Shown: in pieces, positions 21,521-32,842 of the stretch | Layout of the letters: each line of letters starts with the position of its first letter | Numbering within the stretch: position 1 is the first letter of the stretch | NCBI GenBank assembly: GCA_025890175.1 | Contig: JANPYM010000001.1 | Span: 2,030,853-2,094,852 of the forward strand | Source of the DNA: Ciborinia camelliae | Taxonomy: Eukaryota; Ascomycota; Leotiomycetes; Helotiales; Sclerotiniaceae | Length of the DNA stretch: 64,000 nt | Reading direction: 5' to 3' | Position numbers and translations under genes: made by a program | Notes under the pieces: model-generated | The model's database searches: none | Told to the model about the DNA's origin: nothing | What the model saw: only the letters and a program-made list of their open reading frames with translations

Positions 21521-23341
21521 CTAGGCCCCGGCCTCTAACCCCCTCAACGCCTCCGTAACAATTCCCACCACCTCCAGCACCTTTTCATCCTCCAGCCTCC
21601 TCCCCACACACTGCAATGCCACCGGCGTCCCATGATAAAACTCCTCATCATAATCCGCCTGCAACTTCTCATCTTTCTCATTCAACGGCTTCCAATCCGT
21701 TCCCCTCTTTGCATCCAGCCCCTTATCCGCAAACGTCACCGGGAAGGTGCACGCCGGATAATCCAAAAGATTCCACACCCCTGTAAAATTCACACAGAAA
21801 ACATCTGTCTGCGTGACCCCCAACCTGGGCGCCGTCCATGGACTTGCAGGCATGATAATTGCGTCCATGACCCTTTTTCCCGGTTCCTCCCCGGTGCGCG
21901 TCCATCGATCCAGATACTCTTTCTGGTACGCATTTCTCCGCGTGATCATCTCTCTCAACTTCGTCGGTCCCAATGTTTCATGTTCCCCCTGGTCGTAGGA
22001 AAATTCATACGCCTTCATGCTTTCAAACACCGGCTCGTCGTGTTTGCGCGTCAATTCGAGAATGGCGGCGCCACCGAGAGTGTAGAAGGAATTATTCATC
22101 TCCCGTGCCATTTCGGGATGGTTGAGGGGTTCCCATTCGAAGACCTCATGGCCAGCTGCTTCTAGCGCTCGCTTTGTAAGTGCGAGACCTCGGGCAATGG
22201 GTGGGTGAACGCTAATCTCGCCGTCGTTGTCGGAAATCATACCGATGCGGAGTTTGCGGCCTGGGGGCTGGATTGTGTTTTCTCGCCAGGGGACGGGGAG
22301 ACATTTGGGGTCGTATAGCCAGGGTGAAAGTTCGGGGGAGAGAACGGCTTTGCTGTATACTTGGAGGGTAGAAAGGGATTTGGACATTGGGCCATTGTTT
22401 GAGTAGATGAAATCTTGTCCTGAGATACCGGATTTGGTGCCATAGATGGGAAATCTGCCGAAACTATTGGTGTTTTGTCAATATTGCACAATGCTGATAG
22501 AGGACGTATGGACGTACGAAGGTTTCAATCCAAAGAGTCCATTAAAAGCACTCGGAATCCTGATACTTCCTCCAATATCCGTTCCAATTCCCAAGGGACT
22601 ACCACTCATAGCCAAAAGCACACCTTCACCCCCCGAACTTCCTCCCGAAGTCGTACCTGTATGATATGCACCATTAGTTTCGCCCCACACATTGGAAATT
22701 GTCTCCATCATCATCATCGCAACAGGTACTGCAGTCTTGACATAGAAAACAGCTCCCAGTTTGGCCAGTAAAGACACTAGAACCGTTTCCTCTTCTTGTT
22801 TGCTGGGGACATTGGCATAACATGCCATTCCGATAGAAGAAGGATGGGGTGGTGTTATGAAGCAGTCTTTGAGAGAGATTGGAAGACCATGGAGTGGACC
22901 TATTACGTTTCCGGTTTTGGAGAGATAATCATCGAGAAATTCTGCTCGTTTGAGAGCTTCCGGAATGAGAATTTCTGTTAGACAGTTTGTCTGTAATGTT
23001 GATTAGCAGTGAATTCTTGTTTCTAGAGCTACGAGAGAACAGACCAATTGATGAGCGACAACAGCAGCTTTAGAAAATGCCTTGGTAACTTCTACCGATG
23101 TCCATACCCCCTCTCTAATTTTTTGAAGTATATCTTCCGCATTTGTTTCAATGACTTCTAATTCTTCGTAGGTGAAATGTCCAGATGATCTTGGAACATT
23201 AGTAACGTTTCGAGGAAGATTCTTTAAAGCTTCCTCGGGAAGAAGATATTCTTTGGGCAAAGCATCAGTTCGACGTTTCTGAGCAATTGTGGCTATTTCC
23301 TTGTAGTGCTGATCCGTTAATATGTGTTGAGATTCGCCCAT
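21521..23341 (-). CDS. amidase (acetamidase-like, amidase signature family), three exons
   Basis: Cytosolic amide hydrolase of the amidase-signature family. Exons 23341-23045, 22990-22518 and 22463-21521; the protein is about 570 residues, usual for fungal acetamidases. The signature triad is visible: catalytic Lys in GPLHGLPISLKDCF, then the Gly/Ser-rich core GTTSGGSSGGEGVLLAMSG with the cis-Ser, and the nucleophile in GIGTDIGGSIRIPSAFNG. The start MGESQHILTDQHY fits the family. The C-terminal part (MPASPWTAPRLG, then FTGVWNLLDYPACTFPVTFA) matches the substrate-side region of acetamidases. Intron 1 has a GTCTGT donor; intron 2 begins GTACGT. The substrate (acetamide, formamide or a larger amide) cannot be told from sequence. 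Confidence 0.93.
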
Positions 23342-23756
23342 TGTTGTGGAAAATGGGAGGGGATAGTTGGTGATTCTAACTAGGTAGATATTAATGTATT
23401 TAAGAGTGTAAACAACGGAGAAGAAAAGTTAAAGGAAGTTGTTTAGTGAACGAAGGTACTGAATTGTAGAAGTGAATTATATTTCACATCTTAATTGCAT
23501 CTCTTATCTCACCCAGGTTGCGGGTAGTTTTGAGATACTGTACCCCGCCGGCGCTCGACAGTGGGGTTTCCCGATCTCGGCAAAAAGTCCCAGCCACTGA
23601 TATCATCTACAACACCAGAATAATCGAAGGACAAAGGAGCACACAATTCTTATTCATAAAATGGCTCTGAATTATACGTTGAGAATTTAGTATATCAAGT
23701 AGTGCCAGCCAATGTTAATGTTAAGTCAACATGATTCCTGCAAGATATAGAATATC
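23342..23756. other. intergenic, amidase promoter side
   Basis: Upstream of the amidase and downstream of the small secreted protein gene. No coding sequence seen. Confidence 0.4.
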
Positions 23757-24315
23757 CTAACCAGTAAACGCCACCGCACGCTTCGAAGTAATTCCCGCAG
23801 CCTTAGTATTCACATTCAAAACCCCCACATTTGATATCAGAAGATTAACATCTGTATCGCTCGCTGCTGTTCCTGATGTCACAAGTGCTATTTGCTGGCC
23901 AGCAGTTTCGCATGCATGGGTCGTGACTTTATTTGTTACGCTGTACTGGCGTTAGCATCGTGTTTTTGGTAATTTCTTCGGAACCGATCGGGAAAGATGA
24001 CGAGAAGCCGCAAACTTACAAGGCAATAGCCCCTGCACTTCCAGTTCCGTCACTAAGGTTGGCCTTGGAAGCTGTATTGTTCGCTCGACCAGCATTCGTG
24101 CATGCGGTGATTGCTGCGGTTTCGGCAGCGGTTAATTTAGCAGCGTTTGCACCACCAATGCCTAGTTTAGAGATGGCAACCATGGCATCGGCGGGTATGG
24201 TGAGAGAGGATGGGGCTGACACCCCAGCGAGAACGGTAGCGACATTCGTGGTGCTGAGGACGGAAGCAGATGCTGCGCCGAGGAAGGCAAGAAAGAGGGT
24301 AGCTGATGTCTTCAT
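23757..24315 (-). CDS. small secreted protein, function unknown, two exons
   Basis: Start ATG 24315, which gives a strong signal peptide MKTSATLFLAFLGAASASVL with probable cleavage after ASA. Exon 1 runs to about 24020. A GTAAGT donor is joined to an acceptor (TACAG, after a GCTAACG branch point) so that exon 2 begins at 23940 and ends at 23757. The mature protein is about 145 residues, rich in Ala, Thr, Ser and Asn, with two cysteines (ITACTNAG and THACETAGQQ) that could form one disulfide, and a basic end SKRAVAFTG. I recognise no domain. A longer in-frame start at 24396 would bury the signal peptide, so it is not preferred. It could be a cell-wall or effector-like protein; that is inference only. 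Confidence 0.72.
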
Positions 24316-25292
24316 AGCTGTAGAATTTATGAAAGTATATGGAATAACCGTATGGAATCTAATGAGTAAATAAGAGAGAAAATTGCTGGGTATCAAGATT
24401 TACAAGTTTGAATTGAAAAGAAAAGGATCGGCCAGCGCTCATAAAAAGAATGAAGAAATGAAAGTTTGAAGATATCGTAGAAATCATCCCAACTTATAAG
24501 GATGGATACAATGTAACATCAGACGACAGGGTGGTTGTTATTACCAGTGAAACGAGGATGGCCTTCGCCTAATGATACACCCGTGGTCTCTTATTTATCT
24601 CAAGCGAAGGGGTTGTCATTCAACTTCGTCTGATCTTCACGATGGTGAGGATAATCATGAAGTGAAACCGATTGATTTTTTACCCTCAGGGTAAATTCTC
24701 AAATGTGGGATGTAAAATGAACATTGTCTCCTCTCTGGATGTACCTTCGACAATGTAACATTGAGGAATAATGATACTAACCACAAATGAATCACATGTT
24801 AAAACGTATGCTGTGCACAATGCAGTCAAGTCAAGTGATAAATTTCTAAAATTGAAAGCTATTGAAGTCTCAAATCTCAACCTTGTGAGATACATTTGGA
24901 CCTTGGCAGAATATGCGCAAGATGACTGATTTGTTTCCATCATCTAAATCTACATTCCTTTGAGAAAAGCGGAGGTAGGAGTTATATTGAGGAAGTAAAG
25001 ATTTGATCTGCCATCATCTATAGGCGTTGAACCCAGGGTGTAGTAGGGAAAAACGTATATGCTCAAATGGGGTGCACGGAGACACGTATTCACATGTATT
25101 CATAAAGAAAAAGAGGTCGAATAATTCATTTCGCAGCAACTCCATATCCTCTCCAACGAATGTCATGTTTCCTATCCCAGATAATCACAAACGCCGTCGT
25201 AGCAATTAATTCGTCTTGACGTGAAGTGTATTATGCTGTGGAAAGGACAATCGTTAGCAAGAATGTTGTGATTGAGAGATAATAATTGGATA
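24316..25292. other. intergenic between the secreted protein and elongin C
   Basis: Promoter side of the small secreted protein gene and 3' flank of elongin C. No supported coding sequence; frames at 24686-24943 (-) and 25027-25209 (+) have no family resemblance. Confidence 0.4.
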
Positions 25293-26127
25293 CTAACTGT
25301 CCAGGTAATCGGCTGCCATCAATAACTCCAAGCACAACTCTGCAGGAATTTCCATGTCTGGCACATTCTCGGAGTTCCGATATTTGTAATTGTAGTAGAA
25401 ATATTCGGCGACCTTCTCAAGGACAATACCACTGTTCAGGATGCAGTTAGTTATTTGAAGAAGTGTAGCAATGCCATCTTAAACACAAGACGATGCTGCC
25501 CGTGAGGGTTAGCTGATCCTGAATCGCCATTCTCCTGGTTTTTGGATAGTTGATGATGGATGGTGGATGGTTGGATTGTTGGATGGTTGGAGTGTACCAA
25601 AGTTCTCAAGAAAGAAAAAAATCGAGCAAAAAATTTAAATAAGCATAAAAGCGGGTCTCAGATCAAGTGTAAAAAACGACCATCCAGACCGCGGCAATCC
25701 CAAATGGGAAAGAGGGTCTGTATCGCAATAGCTTCTATCATCACCGACGCCTATGTGTGTTCTGCAAGGCAGTACAGTATTCTCGAGTTTGGTTTGTTCG
25801 TCGAAGAAATGGGCAATCGTATTTTATAGAGTGAGAGAATAAAAGCAAGGAAAGAAAAGAGGCATACTTTATCTCTTCGAAACGGCAGATTCCTGTCTGA
25901 GACTCTTCCCAACCACCTGTACACGAATGAAATGAGCATTGGTCCAATTGCAACTATTCGTAAGGATAAGATTTATTAGTGTAGTGAAGGTAGGGATGAA
26001 ACGAACTTGTGGTATCCAACATCTTCTTAATCGCACCACTTGTACAAGCAGCCTCTCTTAAAACGACGAACTCAAATCCATCGCAGGATACGAGTGTTAC
26101 ATACTTGCTTTCACTTGGTGCTGCCAT
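25293..26127 (-). CDS. elc1: elongin C (Elc1/Skp1-like), complete copy, three exons
   Basis: Small BTB/POZ-fold adaptor that joins elongin A or other box proteins to Cul3/Cul2-type ubiquitin ligases. Exons 26127-26007, 25916-25868 and 25431-25293, about 102 residues, the usual length. The N terminus reads SKYVTLVSCDGFEFVVLREA and AIKKMLDT. The middle exon gives GWEESQTGICRFEEI. The last gives GIVLEKVAEYFYYNYKYRN and PAELCLELLMAADYLDS, the classic elongin C ending. The same gene is repeated after the gap at 27056-27065; this left copy is the complete one. Upstream poly-G (14 Gs at 26170-26183) lies in the 5' flank. Confidence 0.92.
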
Positions 26128-27055
26128 GATTAGAGAGGTTTGGTAAATGTTGAACGGTATAGCAATTTTGGGGGGGGGGGGGGAGAAGAGGGGGATTTCT
26201 TTGATATAGAGACGCGATGGTCTTTGAGGCGACGTGAACTTTTAGGCTGCTAATAAGCGGGAAGGCGAAGGCGCGAACCTTCAACCTTGAAAGGCGGGAT
26301 GGCACGCGAGGCTGCGAGCCCGAATCTGCTATAACCTAGAACCTATTATACCTATGGTAGAGTACAGTCAGTATAGTAAACCTTTATTTAATAAATATAA
26401 ATGCTTAATTAGTTATTATACTATTATCGAGGGAGATATCTATTAGGTAGGTAGGTACAGTACTATTTATTATCAACCGGTACCTACCTACCTCCAGCTA
26501 CCTAGATAAATAAATACCTACCTTGATAGTTTATTTCCCCCCCCTTGACAGCCACAATACATTATTATTGTTTTTATACTACTGTAGTTGAACAAGAATG
26601 TCTACATTGTAGGTGCAGGACAGTACATTAAAACTTTATATTAAGCCAAGATCTCCCAGCCATGAACTATCGAAGGCGCCAATTTTTGATAGAACAAGCT
26701 ACCTACCCATCTGCAAGGTAGTATCTGATCCTTGTACAGTAAGTAAGTAGTACAGTGCAGTACAGACTGTCAGTACAGTAGTAGTACCGGTATCTTGCTT
26801 CCATTATTCCTTAGAATATATATATACCTACCTATCTATATATAGGTAATATATACATACACTCCTATATATCTATACTACCTACCTCCTGTTGGAGATC
26901 ATGAAAGATAGGAACTGTTAATTCGTGAGTGCACCAGTGCTCAGAATCATGGGTTGGTAAGATTGCATTTACATAATGTTATAGTCTTCAAAACCAATTG
27001 ACGGCTCTAATTGACGGCTCTAATTGACGGCTCTATCCATCGATAGACAGACAGC
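25304..27055. repeat. left arm of a 1.75-kb duplication abutting a gap (probable assembly overlap)
   Basis: Matches 27066-28813 base for base where I compared it, apart from a G run (14 Gs here, 10 there). It ends exactly at the first N of the gap. See findings. Confidence 0.95.
26128..27055. other. upstream flank of elongin C, rich in TACCTACC motifs
   Basis: No coding sequence. Many TACCTACC/GGTAGGTA and TACAGTAC-type short motifs, and a 14-base unit (AATTGACGGCTCT plus one base) repeated three times at about 26994-27035 immediately before the gap. Confidence 0.5.
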
Positions 27056-27065
27056 NNNNNNNNNN
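27056..27065. other. assembly gap of 10 N
   Basis: Ten Ns join two contigs whose ends overlap by about 1.75 kb. The fixed length of 10, seen again at 58164-58173, indicates a scaffolder's minimum or unknown-size gap. Confidence 0.97.
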
Positions 27066-27889
27066 GGTAATCGGCTGCCATCAATAACTCCAAGCACAAC
27101 TCTGCAGGAATTTCCATGTCTGGCACATTCTCGGAGTTCCGATATTTGTAATTGTAGTAGAAATATTCGGCGACCTTCTCAAGGACAATACCACTGTTCA
27201 GGATGCAGTTAGTTATTTGAAGAAGTGTAGCAATGCCATCTTAAACACAAGACGATGCTGCCCGTGAGGGTTAGCTGATCCTGAATCGCCATTCTCCTGG
27301 TTTTTGGATAGTTGATGATGGATGGTGGATGGTTGGATTGTTGGATGGTTGGAGTGTACCAAAGTTCTCAAGAAAGAAAAAAATCGAGCAAAAAATTTAA
27401 ATAAGCATAAAAGCGGGTCTCAGATCAAGTGTAAAAAACGACCATCCAGACCGCGGCAATCCCAAATGGGAAAGAGGGTCTGTATCGCAATAGCTTCTAT
27501 CATCACCGACGCCTATGTGTGTTCTGCAAGGCAGTACAGTATTCTCGAGTTTGGTTTGTTCGTCGAAGAAATGGGCAATCGTATTTTATAGAGTGAGAGA
27601 ATAAAAGCAAGGAAAGAAAAGAGGCATACTTTATCTCTTCGAAACGGCAGATTCCTGTCTGAGACTCTTCCCAACCACCTGTACACGAATGAAATGAGCA
27701 TTGGTCCAATTGCAACTATTCGTAAGGATAAGATTTATTAGTGTAGTGAAGGTAGGGATGAAACGAACTTGTGGTATCCAACATCTTCTTAATCGCACCA
27801 CTTGTACAAGCAGCCTCTCTTAAAACGACGAACTCAAATCCATCGCAGGATACGAGTGTTACATACTTGCTTTCACTTGGTGCTGCCAT
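27066..27889 (-). pseudogene. elc1: second, truncated copy of elongin C at the gap edge (assembly artefact)
   Basis: The same three exons as the gene at 25293-26127. The C terminus runs into the gap after ...LMAADY, so the last few codons are missing. It should not be counted as a paralogue or a true pseudogene: it is the overlap of two contigs. Start ATG at 27889. Confidence 0.85.
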
Positions 27890-28813
27890 GATTAGAGAGG
27901 TTTGGTAAATGTTGAACGGTATAGCAATTTTGGGGGGGGGGAGAAGAGGGGGATTTCTTTGATATAGAGACGCGATGGTCTTTGAGGCGACGTGAACTTT
28001 TAGGCTGCTAATAAGCGGGAAGGCGAAGGCGCGAACCTTCAACCTTGAAAGGCGGGATGGCACGCGAGGCTGCGAGCCCGAATCTGCTATAACCTAGAAC
28101 CTATTATACCTATGGTAGAGTACAGTCAGTATAGTAAACCTTTATTTAATAAATATAAATGCTTAATTAGTTATTATACTATTATCGAGGGAGATATCTA
28201 TTAGGTAGGTAGGTACAGTACTATTTATTATCAACCGGTACCTACCTACCTCCAGCTACCTAGATAAATAAATACCTACCTTGATAGTTTATTTCCCCCC
28301 CCTTGACAGCCACAATACATTATTATTGTTTTTATACTACTGTAGTTGAACAAGAATGTCTACATTGTAGGTGCAGGACAGTACATTAAAACTTTATATT
28401 AAGCCAAGATCTCCCAGCCATGAACTATCGAAGGCGCCAATTTTTGATAGAACAAGCTACCTACCCATCTGCAAGGTAGTATCTGATCCTTGTACAGTAA
28501 GTAAGTAGTACAGTGCAGTACAGACTGTCAGTACAGTAGTAGTACCGGTATCTTGCTTCCATTATTCCTTAGAATATATATATACCTACCTATCTATATA
28601 TAGGTAATATATACATACACTCCTATATATCTATACTACCTACCTCCTGTTGGAGATCATGAAAGATAGGAACTGTTAATTCGTGAGTGCACCAGTGCTC
28701 AGAATCATGGGTTGGTAAGATTGCATTTACATAATGTTATAGTCTTCAAAACCAATTGACGGCTCTAATTGACGGCTCTAATTGACGGCTCTATCCATCG
28801 ATAGACAGACAGC
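27066..28813. repeat. right arm of the duplication (probable assembly overlap)
   Basis: Starts exactly at the base after the gap and ends at 28813, the position corresponding to the last base (27055) of the left contig. Unique sequence resumes at 28814. Confidence 0.95.
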
Positions 28814-30036
28814 ATGTCAGCATCTCATCTCAACTCAACCCGTCTATCTCTGGATTACCTAACCGACTCTACCTGACCGCCAATAATGGAACAGACTACA
28901 GTCAATTTTCAGTAATGCTCCGAGATAGCATAAATGGCAATCCAATCTCCCGCGAGTCCCACTCATAGGTACGGTATGCACCTAGGACTCTAGAGACTAG
29001 GAGTCTCCCTCGGGCCTTGGTAGTTGGTCTCCTGCACACCGATACTTATCAATGGAGTCCATTGAATAATTTGAATCATGGGCTGATTTGGACCCTCAAA
29101 ATTGGATTGGATTCCTACCACTTGACAAGTTAACAGTACTACTATACCGGTACCTTGATTTAACTTTTCCATACCGGTACTTGCTCTCCTGTATCCTTTT
29201 CCTCGGCTTTCAAGTTGAAAGTCCAGTGTCCAGTGTTCGTTCACCCAGGGCACGCCGCACGCGACTCACGAGTCGGGCGGGGACTTGAGGAAGTCGTTAT
29301 GTGTGCTGGGAATAATACGGGGAATACGATCTAGCTCCAAAGCTAGCATGCCATTGCCTTCCATCAACCCACTCACCCGTCGGATGTAGACAAGCAGCAC
29401 CACCCAAGAACAGGGAAATACCATAAAACAGACAAGTACCGGTACTCCATACCTAAGTTTGCGTGTAAATGCGTATAAAAATGACTGAATGGTCCAATGA
29501 GCAAGATTGCCATGCATTTGCACAGTACCGGTATAACTGTATCAGGATTCAGCATTTATTTAATATCGGTCTAACCCGTCTTTTGGTATATTTGTGGCTC
29601 AACGTCATCCATAGTTCAGTATATTTGACTACCTATCATGTCCTAGTCCTCCTTTTAGGGCTCAATCGTCCGCGATCTAAAGTATATCCCTATTTGCATT
29701 CCTTTTTATCTTTAACCTCTTTAATAATATCTTTCTTTTCTTTCCAATCTTTCTGGATTTCCCTTTCAACATATGCGTTCTGCTAATCATGGGGGGTGTT
29801 CTATGCGCTATTAGGCGCTTCTTCCTTCACATATATAGGACTCTACTCAATAAGTAGGTGGATGCATTTCTGGAAAATCTGTGGCTCTTGGTGCCAAAAA
29901 ATACTGATACGCGTCCAGACATTCGTTTTTTGGCTTGCTTAGACACATTTTAATCAACATGATCTTCATTCTCATGTGGATAACAACTTTTAAAAATGGT
30001 GAATTCTGATGTACCCTCATCAATTCATACATTTTC
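28814..30036. other. intergenic, upstream of the Aur1-like gene; TACCGGTA motifs
   Basis: No supported gene. The palindrome TACCGGTA or a one-base variant recurs near 29146, 29173, 29437 and 29526. The stretch 29640-29760 is T- and C-rich and probably holds the promoter or 5' untranslated region of the gene at 30037. Confidence 0.45.
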
Positions 30037-31095
30037 ATGCTGACCATATTTTCAAAAGCATGGCGAATCGACTCCTCAATCCGTCCATTAATTGACGTCA
30101 ACTACCTCGAAACATTGGATAAAAGAGTATTTGGATCTTCTCTTTTCGGACTCGTATCACAACTTACCTGTTCGGTGATCGGAATACTGTGGATGTATAC
30201 ACTCACACGAAAAAAGATATCGATAATAGCTGGACTACCTCCCCTCCTCCTCAACATTCTCTTTGCCCTCTCCCACAACCTCTCGGAGCCCCTCGATGTT
30301 TTTGCCTGGCTGTCATACGGCGTTATCCATTTCATCTCGCCCTTCTTCGCCGCATTCTGGCTCTGGCTTTTTGCACCTCCGGGCGTTGTGTCCGTATTCG
30401 CCTGGTCCTTCGGTATTCAAAATTGTCTAGGAGTAATAACCCATCTTTCCTTCCCAACCGCAGCACCCTGGTACGGCGATCAATACGGTTATCCCCTCCC
30501 ACCCGGAACCTACAGCATGCCCGGTTCAGCCGCCGGACTCGTGCGCGTCGACAAAGTCCTAGGAACTCATATCTACGCCAACGCATTTAAAGCATCCCCC
30601 CTAGTCTTTGGCGCATTCCCTTCTTTGCACGGAGCATTCAGCTGTTGCTGTTTCTTCTTCATCGGGCGCTACTCCAAAAAAGGAATTTTCATCCTCGGGT
30701 TCTACGTTCTTTGGCAATGGTTCTCAACCATGTATTTGCGTCATCATTGGCGCATCGACCTTCTAGGAGGTCTGGCATACAGCGCATTTGCATTCTCGCT
30801 CTTCTACCGCAGTCTCCAGAAAATCGATCGCGCGTATGCGACGGGTGTTAGTGGGGGGAATGGATGGCAGCGTCTTTGGGAAGGTACGGGATTGCAGTAT
30901 TGGTTTGATAGGAGACCTGGACAACAGGGGTACGAGGTGTTGATGGAGGAACATGAGTATGATAAAGAGGCGAGTGGCTACCCTCGGGAGCTAGGAGAAG
31001 GGAGTCCGGGGTTGCAGGGGGATCTGGAGGGCGCGTGGGTCAGGGATGAGGGGCTTACTTGGACGGTTAGGGATACGGAGAAGAGGTTGAGCTAG
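30037..31095 (+). CDS. Aur1-like inositol phosphorylceramide synthase family protein (PAP2), paralogue type
   Basis: Polytopic Golgi/ER-type membrane enzyme of the PAP2 superfamily, single exon, 352 residues. The C2 motif is VFGAFPSLHGAFSCCCFFF and the C3 motif is MYLRHHWRIDLLGGLAYSAF, giving the His...His-x3-Asp catalytic set of Aur1. The preceding stretch PTAAPWYGDQYGY then TYSMPGSAAGLVRVDKVLGT is the Aur1-specific region. At least six hydrophobic helices are visible, for example LTCSVIGILWMYTL and VIHFISPFFAAFWLWLFAPP. Aur1 transfers phosphoinositol from phosphatidylinositol to ceramide. The sequence looks more divergent than the essential Aur1, so it may be a paralogue with a different lipid substrate. 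The tail after residue 260 is hydrophilic. Confidence 0.88.
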   Translation: MLTIFSKAWRIDSSIRPLIDVNYLETLDKRVFGSSLFGLVSQLTCSVIGILWMYTLTRKKISIIAGLPPLLLNILFALSHNLSEPLDVFAWLSYGVIHFISPFFAAFWLWLFAPPGVVSVFAWSFGIQNCLGVITHLSFPTAAPWYGDQYGYPLPPGTYSMPGSAAGLVRVDKVLGTHIYANAFKASPLVFGAFPSLHGAFSCCCFFFIGRYSKKGIFILGFYVLWQWFSTMYLRHHWRIDLLGGLAYSAFAFSLFYRSLQKIDRAYATGVSGGNGWQRLWEGTGLQYWFDRRPGQQGYEVLMEEHEYDKEASGYPRELGEGSPGLQGDLEGAWVRDEGLTWTVRDTEKRLS

Positions 31096-32081
31096 ATCTG
31101 AGTCATCAGATGTCCTAGCGGAGTAATTTGGATAGAAGAGGGAGTGTTGAATTAATTGGGAGCTTTGGATTGGATTGGATTGAATGGAAGAATAACAGCA
31201 TCTCCAGCGTTTGGTATTCTGGATTAATACCTGCGGGCTCTGAGTAGAAAGATACAGATAGATAGACCAGACCAGTACATAAAATAAATGACTATGAGTA
31301 TATACGATAACATGCATATAGAACACAACAGCGAACAAACCTTTTCAAGCCACTACTTTAAGTATACTCCCGTATCTCTTGTCGTTCACAGTGCAGCGAG
31401 TACCCAAGTAAACGCTCATGCCATTACATTACAGTGCATCAGACTCGTATACTCACTTCGTTGAAGGTATCAAATATTCTATGCCAGTAGAATCTATGTA
31501 CACAGTATAAAAGTCCAGAAATCCAAATGTTTTCCCAGGTCATATGAGAAAACAAAATACGAATATTCATCCCATCCACTTTAAACCTACCCACTGCGAA
31601 TGAAGTATATATGTACAGACAACAGCGAGATTATCGTCTTAATGTTTACAGATGGATAGTCTGCTTTCATAGGGAATTAGCCAATGTCTTTGCGGTATAT
31701 ATATTGGGGATGGAAGATGATACCACCAAGTAACAAATGGAGGGTTTGAGTGAGGGCCAGACTGTATTGTAGGTACCTAGGTAGTTGGATTCTATTACTT
31801 TTTCAAGACCCAAAGGATTAGCTTCATTTACTGAGTCCCTTTCTTCATTCTATCTAGAATCCAAATCAACTTTGAAGAGATGTCTATCACCATGAAGCAT
31901 ATTATAGGCATGCCTGAAGTAATAGACCAGGAAGAGTTTCTGAGCAACACCTCTGTATAATTGATCGATCCATGCCAGGAGAAAATGCCTCTAAACATAT
32001 AAAACCTCAACCAGAACTCCGACACCCAGACTCCAAACAAGATATACAAAATCCATTCCCTATATTGTTCCCGAATCATAC
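31096..32081. other. intergenic between convergent genes
   Basis: Contains the 3' ends of the Aur1-like gene and of Vps24. A short GATTG repeat (GGATTGGATTGGATTG) lies near 31167-31183. A minus frame at 31828-32079 has no family resemblance. Confidence 0.4.
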
Positions 32082-32842
32082 CTAGCTCTTCAACGCCTCC
32101 AGCCTTCCCCTCATCTGATCCAACATGGCCTCGGCATCCTCGTCTTCCTCTTCCGCAGCCACCTCCTGCTGTACAGGTGCCGCCGGCAAATTCGGCGTCG
32201 CTCCCACCTTCCCCATCCTATCCTGCAATATCTCCCCAAGTACCTTATCCACCTCTTCCTCTGCCTCTTCCTCTTCCTCCTCCAACTGATCCGGCATCAT
32301 ATCCCCCACCATCTCCTCAATAATCCCCGCCTTCATCAATTCCTGACTCAATTCCCTCATCGTACCCATCAGCTCGGGTAATCGTACCAAACTATTAACA
32401 TCCTTCATAATACCCACGCTCGCCTTAATGCTGCCCTCGATTTTCCTCACGGCAAACGCTTCATTAACCTGCATATTCACACTCTGCAGTTGCGCTTTCG
32501 AGGTAATGAGTCTACGGGAGGTATTCCGTGTGCGGATCAGTTCGCGGGCGAAAATGCGGGTCTCTTGTGCGGCTTGTTTGGCTTGTGAGGGGTTACGTTG
32601 GGCACGTTTGTTGGCGGCGATGATGAGGTTGCGGGTTTTGTTTTCGACGGCTTTGAGGGAGGCGATGTCGCGGTCTAGTTTGCGTGTGTTTTGTCGGATT
32701 AGGGTGTTGCATTTGCGGATCTAGACAGAGGAGAAGAGGTTAGATGGGAGGGTGGAGGGATGGGGAATGGGAATGGGAATGGGGGAGTACGCACTTGGAC
32801 TTGGGGATCGGGTTTGAAGAATACGGCTTTTATGGATTCCAT
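32082..32842 (-). CDS. vps24: ESCRT-III subunit Vps24/CHMP3, two exons
   Basis: Core filament subunit of ESCRT-III, acting on endosomes in multivesicular body formation. Exon 1 is 32842-32795 (MESIKAVFFKPDPQVQ). A 74-base GTGCGT...TAG intron leads to exon 2, 32720-32082, about 228 residues in all. The basic N-terminal half (IRKCNTLIRQNTRKLDRDIA) matches the membrane-binding helical hairpin. MGTMRELSQELMKAGIIEEM is the signature of CHMP3/Vps24. The acidic stretch EEEEEEAEEEVDKVLGEI follows. The end AEAMLDQMRGRLEALKS is the MIT-interacting motif for Vps4. Identification is firm; an insert-free N terminus replaces the GLFG start of animal CHMP3, as in other fungi. Confidence 0.95.

Noticed and set aside
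27066..27889. A second elongin C gene as a true paralogue
   Set aside because: It lies wholly in the contig-end overlap and is truncated by the gap; see the duplication finding.
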